Below, one piece after another: positions 53,340 to 60,000 of a stretch of DNA of 60,000 nucleotides. The DNA comes from Liolophura sinensis (Eukaryota > Mollusca > Polyplacophora > Chitonida > Chitonidae), in assembly GCF_032854445.1 (NCBI RefSeq), contig NC_088303.1, positions 15,757,501 to 15,817,500 of the forward strand. Reading direction: 5' to 3'. A model generated the notes under the pieces. It was given only the letters and a program-made list of their open reading frames with translations, did no database searches and had not been told where the DNA came from. Numbering within the stretch: position 1 is the first letter of the stretch; each line of letters begins with the position of its first letter. The position numbers and the translations under genes are program-made.

Positions 53340-55300
53340 GATGTCACGAGCTTCCATGTGCCGACAGAAACATAGGGCTCTTTGTCATCCGAAAACCCAA
53401 CAGTCTATTTTGGGGCTTGACGTTTCCGCTGGTTGGGAAATTACGTTTCGAGACACGTAAATTTAGATGCCAGGTCATGATTGTGAGTTTGACATTTGAA
53501 AATTTGTCAGATGTCTGTAGCAGGCAGGTCGGTATTCACCTTTAGATTATTACATAACAATAATTGATAAAACGTTAATGGCTACATTAGGTGCCGTACC
53601 GTTGTACTTATATACCTGGTGCATACACTGATGGTATTAAATTCCTGGTGGCGAATAGGCCACTGGTACGTGAATTGGAAACTAGCTTTATAACTCGTGC
53701 TTTGTCGATCACATGACCAATAAACTTGGTACACGTGCACTGCTACAGAATCGACAATAGTATGTACATAAACATCATAGTCAGTAAAATGTGTAGTCAA
53801 AAATACATGCAGTATTTAATAAACACTTAAATTCTTCATGCAAATCCAGCCAGTTATGTAGTAAATTAGATGGGTTTATTGATTAAACGCTTAAATGTTG
53901 ATCATATACTTTTCAATGTATATGATCAACATTATAAAGCGGTCTTATTACCAGTTGTTTGATAAACATGTTTAAGTATGTTATAATTAAACACTAAGTA
54001 CGTTTATTAACGTACATCTGTTGTTTCTTTTTTCAATGTTCAAAGACAAATGCTAATTTAAATGCCAGTTGCTGATTTGCCTCACAAGACTGCGTTCAAA
54101 TGAATCTTGTATAAAGTGTATTTCCATGCAAGTTGTTTTCGAATAAATAAAAAAGAAAATTGTCGAGAGTACAAAATTGAGCGTACTTCTTTAAAACAAC
54201 GTGTTCACTGGATAAAATAAATAAAAACATCATCCTTGGACAAAAATTAGGCTAAATGTTGATGAAAGGCATAATAATGCCAGTCATTGGCCCCCAAAGT
54301 TATGTTCGTGGACGTGCCTTCGTGATACTAATCTGCTTGTATGGTACATAAATGTGCGGGTTGAGATTTTCCCGTGGAACTGTTTCAACCTTGTAAAATC
54401 TGAATTGTATTCTTAAGTCGTGTTATCCTCCAGTATCACGTCAGTACTCACGCCCTGGTCACTTCACTCCTGACACGGCTTAAGTAGCCATTTCCTGACC
54501 AACATGCATGTGTGATGAGCTGTGTGTCCACAGTTATTCTTGTGGGAGGCTGGGTCAGGCATGACGCGTGGTCAAACTGATATACACATATCAAAAATGT
54601 TTGTCATCATAACACTGTGATCTGTTGTTCTCAATACAAATCTCTAACATTGTGTAGACGAATTGATAAATGTAATAGTCTCTATTATAATCAGTCCACA
54701 CACCTAATCTCTGAAGACATGTCCAGAATTGGCGTCTTTGTAAGACAAGGGAATATTCAAACATCAACGTTCCAGGCGAAAAATATTTTTACACGTATTT
54801 TTTATAACTTGAATTTAAGTAATATACTCTGATATAAGTACCGATACACTGACATAAAGCACAAGGCTTGTAAGTAACTTAGATGTTACCTAAAGATTAA
54901 CCACAAACGTCGTATTTCCACGAATTTGTTAATATTGCGGAAATGAGCAACAGTGTTCCCGTTATGCATACGGGCGACATTAAATCAGAATCGTCCACTG
55001 AATCTCTCGCGATTGACAAGGCAGGCGGCAGCTATTGTTTGCATAGGAACAAAACGACCTACATTCCGCTGGAGTAAGTGGCGTGTGAGATCGCCAGGAC
55101 AGGAAATTGTGACAGCGTTAATCAGGTCTCTGGCATGGCTGGGAAATGATATCGTGCCTACTTGAGAAAATCGCACAAGCGTTTCCCACAGGCAAATATC
55201 TATGCATTACAACTAGCTGTTAACCCTGGTATGACTATGTCAGGCTATTTTCGCATTTCTGTGACATGTACATGTGACAGCTGATTTTTCAAGTCATGAC
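53340..55300. other. Intergenic; one perfect hairpin
   Basis: Apart from the inverted repeat at 53894-53933, I see no gene-like or repeat feature. Confidence 0.45.
53894..53933. repeat. Perfect 16-bp inverted repeat
   Basis: AATGTTGATCATATAC (53894-53909), an 8-base loop, then the exact complement (53918-53933). Confidence 0.95.
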
Positions 55301-55519
55301 TATCATTTAAACGGTACGATCGCTATTAATGCCTAAGGTGCAAAAATGTGCCATACTTTTAGGTGATTAAATAGTTGAAGTGACAAAGCGTATCATAGCT
55401 ATTGGTGCCTGAAGTGCAGGCTGTATCATTACCTTAAGTGTCATTTGTAAAGTCAAACCATATCATATTGGTGTCTGAAGTGTAACACTTTATCAAATAC
55501 TTTTAAGTGTTTATATATA

Positions 55520-55520
<1 letters not shown>

Positions 55521-55550
<30 letters not shown>

Positions 55551-55595
55551 TGTATGTATGTATGTATGTATGTATGTATGTATGTATGTATGTAT
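55521..55595. repeat. (TATG)n microsatellite
   Basis: About 18 near-perfect tetranucleotide copies directly upstream of a SINE fragment. Confidence 0.97.
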
Positions 55596-55634
55596 AATTA
55601 TAATAATGATTATTATTATCCAATCTCTCCAATG

Positions 55635-55806
55635 CTATCGCAGTGAGTTCAGCTCGTGCTGGCTTCGTCTCCACCGTACGTGGGAAGGTCATACAACAAC
55701 CTTCAGACTCAGCCCGGTTTCCTCCCACCATAATTCTGGCCGCTGCGTATAAGTGAAATATTCTTGAGTACGGTGTAAAATGCTAATCAAATAAATAAAT
55801 AAATAA
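55635..55806 (+). mobile_element. SINE, 5'-truncated
   Basis: TCGCAGTGAGTTCAGCTCGT (B box), CCACCGTACGTGGGAAGGTC, a shortened middle, CCACCATAATTCTGGCCGCT and a long (AAAT)n tail. Confidence 0.9.
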
Positions 55807-56187
55807 ACCCGCATCACCTGGGTGTCTGTAGCGTAAAATAGTTAAAGTGTCTAATAGTTAAAATGTCTAATAGTTAAAGTATTAAATCGTAGCTACTGTT
55901 GTTTGAAGTGTATGACTGTGTTATACCTTTATGTAATAGCTGAAGTGTCAAACCAAATCATATTAGTAAAATTGTATCATACCATTAAGTGTTTATATAG
56001 TTGAAGCAGTAAATCGTATCTTATAAGTGTCTGAAGTTCTAAAATTGTATCATAGATTTAAGTACCTACATAGTTGAAATGCGAAACTGTATCACAGCTA
56101 TTAGTGTCTGAAGCGCTAAGCTGTTTCATAGCGTTTTATACCTGGAGTGTTTAATTGTGCCATGGCTATTGTTCCATTAGTGTATAG

Positions 56188-56223
56188 CCTGGGATTAAGA
56201 TAGTCGTCTATCTTAATCCCAGG
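56188..56223. repeat. Perfect 16-bp hairpin with tetraloop
   Basis: CCTGGGATTAAGATAG, loop TCGT, then the exact complement. It lies in the old minisatellite but does not match its monomers. Confidence 0.95.
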
Positions 56224-56329
56224 TATGGCTTAAGCGTCAGATTTTATCATAGCGTTGTAACAGCTATTAGTATATCTGAAGTGCCAGACTGCACCATTGA
56301 CATTCGTGTCTTGTTGAAGTCCGTCATTT

Positions 56330-57360
56330 AGCTGTGACGTTTACAAGCAGTTTGATTAGTCGATCTGTGTCTATCTGTCTTTTTGTCGGTTGATCGATAT
56401 GACCGTCAGTCGGTTAAATGTTTAAGGCATTTCACTTTGGTGTTATTCAAACAAATTCGCAATGTATAAAGGATACATGAAAAGGAACTATAAAACGGAG
56501 AGTACAGTGCTAAAGAAAAAGAAAGATATGTCAAAAAATTAGAAAAAAAAATGACTTTTGAGGCATAATTTATATTTCTTAAAATGGCGGTGGTAGTTTG
56601 TTTAATGGCGTTTTATTTCTTAAAATGTTTATTAATATTATTTATGCTTATTTTCCGTCAACGATCGGAAGCCCCATTTCGGGCTCTCTCCCCAACAAAG
56701 TTGTTTTGACAGTTGTCATCGCTGACGTCACCACAGCAGGCTACTTAAATTTCCCGATTGATCTTTGGGGTCTTACAGGAAACCTGTAGTTGAAAGTCAT
56801 TTTTATGCCCCCCCCCCCCCCCTCCCCCAAAAGAAAGGTGTGAAGCATTTTTGTATTTCTATATGTTAAACCATATCGTATACTCCGTATATAATACAAA
56901 ACCGAGCTTTTCATGTATTGGTATCCCTTAAGCCAACCTCTCGTGCACGAATTAGGACACATGATAAACATTACAGGAGATACTGAGCTGGGGACTGATC
57001 TGATCTTCCAAAGACTAATTACATTATCTCTTATCATTCAAGTGTACTGAGTTTTGACAAACACACAAAGAGCTGAATAAATGTTCTAAGGCTGACTGAG
57101 GCGGATGTCGACCTTTCTGTATTAATTAATACCCACTGGGAACAGATACAGTACGTACACATTCGCCCTCAAAGAAGACTTGAGCTAAACATGTATAATT
57201 CATGGCTGTGTTTATGGTCATTTGGCACTGACTCTCCATTGCAGGCTGACATCACTTGTCTATGATTGATGAAACATAAATTCTACATGTAGGAAGTCCA
57301 CAAATTCTTGTAATCAAAGGCTACAACCTTAATTCCCATCCATAAGAGCGCTCAAAGTAC
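56330..57360. other. Intergenic, nothing recognised
   Basis: A C-run at 56808-56823. No gene-like feature until the candidate exon at 57366. Confidence 0.45.
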
Positions 57361-57365
57361 TACAG

Positions 57366-57444
57366 ATGGATGCCCCACTGGTGGTTATCGCCGTTCTACG
57401 CTGGGCCTGTGTGCTGATCCAAGTGTTATGGATTCCACTTCAGG
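57366..57444 (+). CDS. Candidate first exon with signal peptide
   Basis: ATG followed by 26 codons reading MDAPLVVIAVLRWACVLIQV then LWIPLQ, and one base of Gly before donor GTAATA. The short N-region, long hydrophobic core and phase-1 exit are typical of signal-peptide exons of secreted or membrane proteins. An in-frame TAA lies about 30 bases upstream. G at +4 but C at -3. No second exon is visible: the 161-bp satellite begins about 320 bases downstream. The gene's identity cannot be told. Confidence 0.35.
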
Positions 57445-57768
57445 GTAATAGATAACTAATCTACCATGTTTTACCAATACTCTGATAACGTTTTTCGCCA
57501 CGTCCCACCGAAGGACACTTTATGGACTGTAGTTTGCTTTATAATCTGACGTTGCTGTTTTACAAGGTGACACTTTACAGTGTGTTACTTGAATACATAC
57601 ATTTGTTTTCTCCATGCTTTAATTTACAATATTTTGGCATTACTTTAGCGTCTTAATTTCACACGTACTTGTCGGTAATTTTTAAACATCTACCTTATTT
57701 TTATGATAACTTTCAAGAATGAAACCAGCAAACGAGGACAGATCGGGATGCATTAAACCTGCCAGAAT

Positions 57769-60000
57769 GGTCTTGGTAATAAGTCACAATGATCGTGCTG
57801 CTATTTCACTATGAGCGCCAGTCACGGAAATAAGTCAACACATATTGTGTTGTTATTTCAGCTGGAGGTTGGAGTGTCAGCCGCGGTAAAAAGCCACACT
57901 GACTGTGTTGCTATTTCAGTTAGGGCGTCAGTCATGGTAATAAGTCACACAGATCGTGCTGCTATTTCACTATGAGCGCCAGTCACGGAAATAAGTCAAC
58001 ACTTATTGTGTTGTTATTTCAGCTGGAGGTTGGAGTGTCAGCCGCGGTAAAAAGCCACACTGATTGTGTTGCTAGTTCAGTTAGGGCGTCAGTCATGGTA
58101 ATAAGTCACACTGATCGTGCTGCTATTTCACTATGAGCGCCAGTCACGGAAATAAGTCAACACTTATTGTGTTGTTATTTCAGCTGAAAGTTGGAGTGTC
58201 AGCCGCGGTAAAAAGCCACACTGATTGTGTTGCTATTTCAGTTAGGGCGTCAGTCATGGTAATAAGTCCCACCGATCGTGCTGCTATTTCACTATGAGCG
58301 CCAGTCACGGAAATAAGTCAACACTTATTGTGTTGTTATTTCAGCTGGAAGTTGGAGTGTCAGCCGCGGTAAAAAGCCACACTAATTGTGTTGCTAGTTC
58401 AGTTAGGGCGTCAGTCGTGGTAATAAGTCACACTGATCGTGCTGCTATTTCACTATGAGCGCCAGTCACGGAAATAAGTCAACACTTATTGTGTTGTTAT
58501 TTCAGCTGGAGGTTGGAGTGTCAGCCGCGGTAAAAAGCCACACTGATTGTGTTGCTATTTCAGTTAGGGGGTCAGTCGTGGTAATAAGTCACACCGACCG
58601 TGCTGCTATTTCACTATGAGCGCCAGTCACGGAAATAAGTCAACACTTATTGTATTGTTATTTCAGCTGGAGGTTGGAGTGTCAGCCGCGGTAAAAAGCC
58701 ACACTGACTGTGTTGCTAGTTCAGTTAGGGCGTCAGTCATGGTAATAAGTCACACTGATCGTGCTGCTATTTCACTATGAGCGCCAGTCACGGAAATAAG
58801 TCACACTGATTGTGTTGTTATTTCAGCTGGAGGTTGGAGTGTCAGCCGCGGTAAAAAGCCACACTGACTGTGTTGCTATTTCAGTTAGGGCGTCAGTCAT
58901 GGTAATAAGTCACACCGATCGTGCTGCTATTTCACTATGAGCGCCAGTCACGGAAATAAGTCACACTGATTGTGTTGTTATTTCAGCTGGAGGTTGGAGT
59001 GTCAGCCGCGGTAAAAAGCCACATTGACTGTGTTGCTAGTTCAGTTAGGGCGTCAGTCATTGTAATAAGTCACACTGATCGTGCTGCTATTTCACTATGA
59101 GCGCCAGTCACGGAAATAAGTCAACACTTATTGTGTTGTTATTTCAGCTGGAAGTTGGAGTGTCAGCCGCGGTAAAAAGCCACAATGATTGTGTTGCTAT
59201 TTCAGTTAGGGCGTCAGTCATGGTAATAAGTCACACCGATCGTGCTGCTATTTCACTATGAACGCCAGTCACGGAAATAAGTCAACACTTATTGTGTTGT
59301 TATTTCAGCTGAAAGTTGGAGTGTCAGCCGCGGTAAAAAGCCACACTAATTGTGTTGCTAGTTCAGTTAGGGGGTCAGTCATGGTAATAAGTCACACTGA
59401 TCGTACTGCTATTTCACTATGAGCGCCAGTCACGGAAATAAGTCAACACTTATTGTGTTGTTATTTCAGCTGGAAGTTGGAGTGTCAGCCGCGGTAAAAA
59501 GCCACACTGATTGTGTTGCTATTTCAGTTAGGGCGTCAGTCATGGTAATAAGTCACACCGACCGTGCTGCTATTTCACTATGGGCGCCAGTCACGGAAAT
59601 AAGTCAACACTTATTGTGTTGTTATTTCAGCTGGAAGTTGGACTGTCAGCCGCGGTAAAAAGCCACACTGATTGTGTTGCTATTTCAGTTAGGGGGTCAG
59701 TCGTGGTAATAAGTCACACCGACCGTGCTGCTATTTCACTATGAGCGCCAGTCATGGAAATAAGTCAACACTTATTGTGTTGTTATTTCAGCTAGAGGTT
59801 GGAGTGTCAGCCGCGGTAAAAAGCTACACTGACTGTGTTGCTAGTTCAGTTAGGGGGTCAGTCATGGTAATAAGTCACACTGATTGTGTTGTTATTTCAG
59901 CTGGAGGTTGGAGTGTCAGCCGCGGTAAAAAGCCACACTGACTGTGTTGCTAGTTCAGTTAGGGCGTCAGTCATGGTAATAAGCCACACTGAATGAGTTG
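57769..60000 (+). repeat. 161-bp satellite array, ~14 units, runs off the window
   Basis: The ATGAGCGCCAGTCACGG landmark recurs at 57811, 57972, 58133, 58294, 58455, 58616, 58777, 58937, 59097, 59258, 59419, 59580 and 59741: spacing 161, with two 160-base units. The last unit is internally deleted. Each unit consists of three diverged ~53-base subrepeats ending in a T(G/T)CTATTTCA-like or TGTTATTTCA-like stretch. The frames inside it are not genes, since 161 is not a multiple of three. Confidence 0.98.

Larger units (their letters stand above)
55310..56318 (+). repeat. Old degenerate ~80-bp minisatellite
   Basis: Alternating diverged ~40-base monomers with the motifs CTGAAGTG, GTATCATA, TTAAGTGTTTATATAG, TTGAAGTG and TATCATAGCTATTAGTGT. 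It is broken by the microsatellite and SINE at 55521-55806. Very diverged, so edges are approximate. Confidence 0.7.

Noticed and set aside
57769-60000. Repeat-protein gene in the satellite (frames at 59419-59941)
   Set aside because: The 161-base period is not a multiple of three and stops occur in each unit.

Overview
The window is animal nuclear DNA with short exons, GT-AG introns and many dispersed repeats. It is most likely from a lophotrochozoan, probably a mollusc. That guess rests on the abundant tRNA-derived SINE whose 3' tail (CCGCCGTCGTATAAGTGAAA, then ACACCAATCAAATAAATAAA) I recall from molluscan and other lophotrochozoan genomes. The species cannot be read from the sequence.

Region 1 (1-27080, + strand) holds the 3' three quarters of the dynactin large subunit gene (p150-Glued, DCTN1). 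I could place 30 exons. Every splice phase joins cleanly into about 1,001 codons, from inside coiled coil 1 to the stop at 24877-24879. The N-terminal CAP-Gly part lies upstream of the window. The 3'UTR is about 2.2 kb and carries a 28-bp minisatellite, a SINE fragment and two poly(A) signals near 27042-27064. The introns hold SINEs, a MITE-like foldback, a G-rich minisatellite, a 35-bp hairpin, a pair of 200-bp direct repeats and several local tandem duplications. Two of these duplications copy an exon's 5' splice site.

Region 2 (27080-37640) is intergenic: SINEs (some with clear target-site duplications), tRNA-like SINE heads, a 46-bp minisatellite, a foldback element, and one very uncertain small ORF with a signal-peptide-like start (27734-27871).

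Region 3 (37640-41040, - strand) is a complete six-exon gene for a membrane-anchored short-chain dehydrogenase/reductase of the BDH1 / HSD17B6 / retinol dehydrogenase group. It has the cofactor motif, NNAG, catalytic Ser, YxxxK, an unusually long hydrophobic N-terminus, a candidate TATA box and a poly(A) signal.

Region 4 (41040-57365) is intergenic: a ten-copy 52-bp minisatellite, full-length SINEs, microsatellites, perfect hairpins and an old degenerate ~80-bp minisatellite interrupted by a SINE.

Region 5 (57366-60000) starts with a candidate signal-peptide first exon ending in a phase-1 donor. A large satellite follows with a 161-bp unit that is itself three diverged ~53-bp subrepeats. It runs off the window edge. 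The two recognised genes are not obviously functionally related: one serves dynein-based transport, the other lipid, steroid or retinoid redox. I found no convincing novel multi-gene system. The most unusual things are the duplicated splice donors, the candidate microexon and the nested satellite with regularly spaced splice-site-like motifs.
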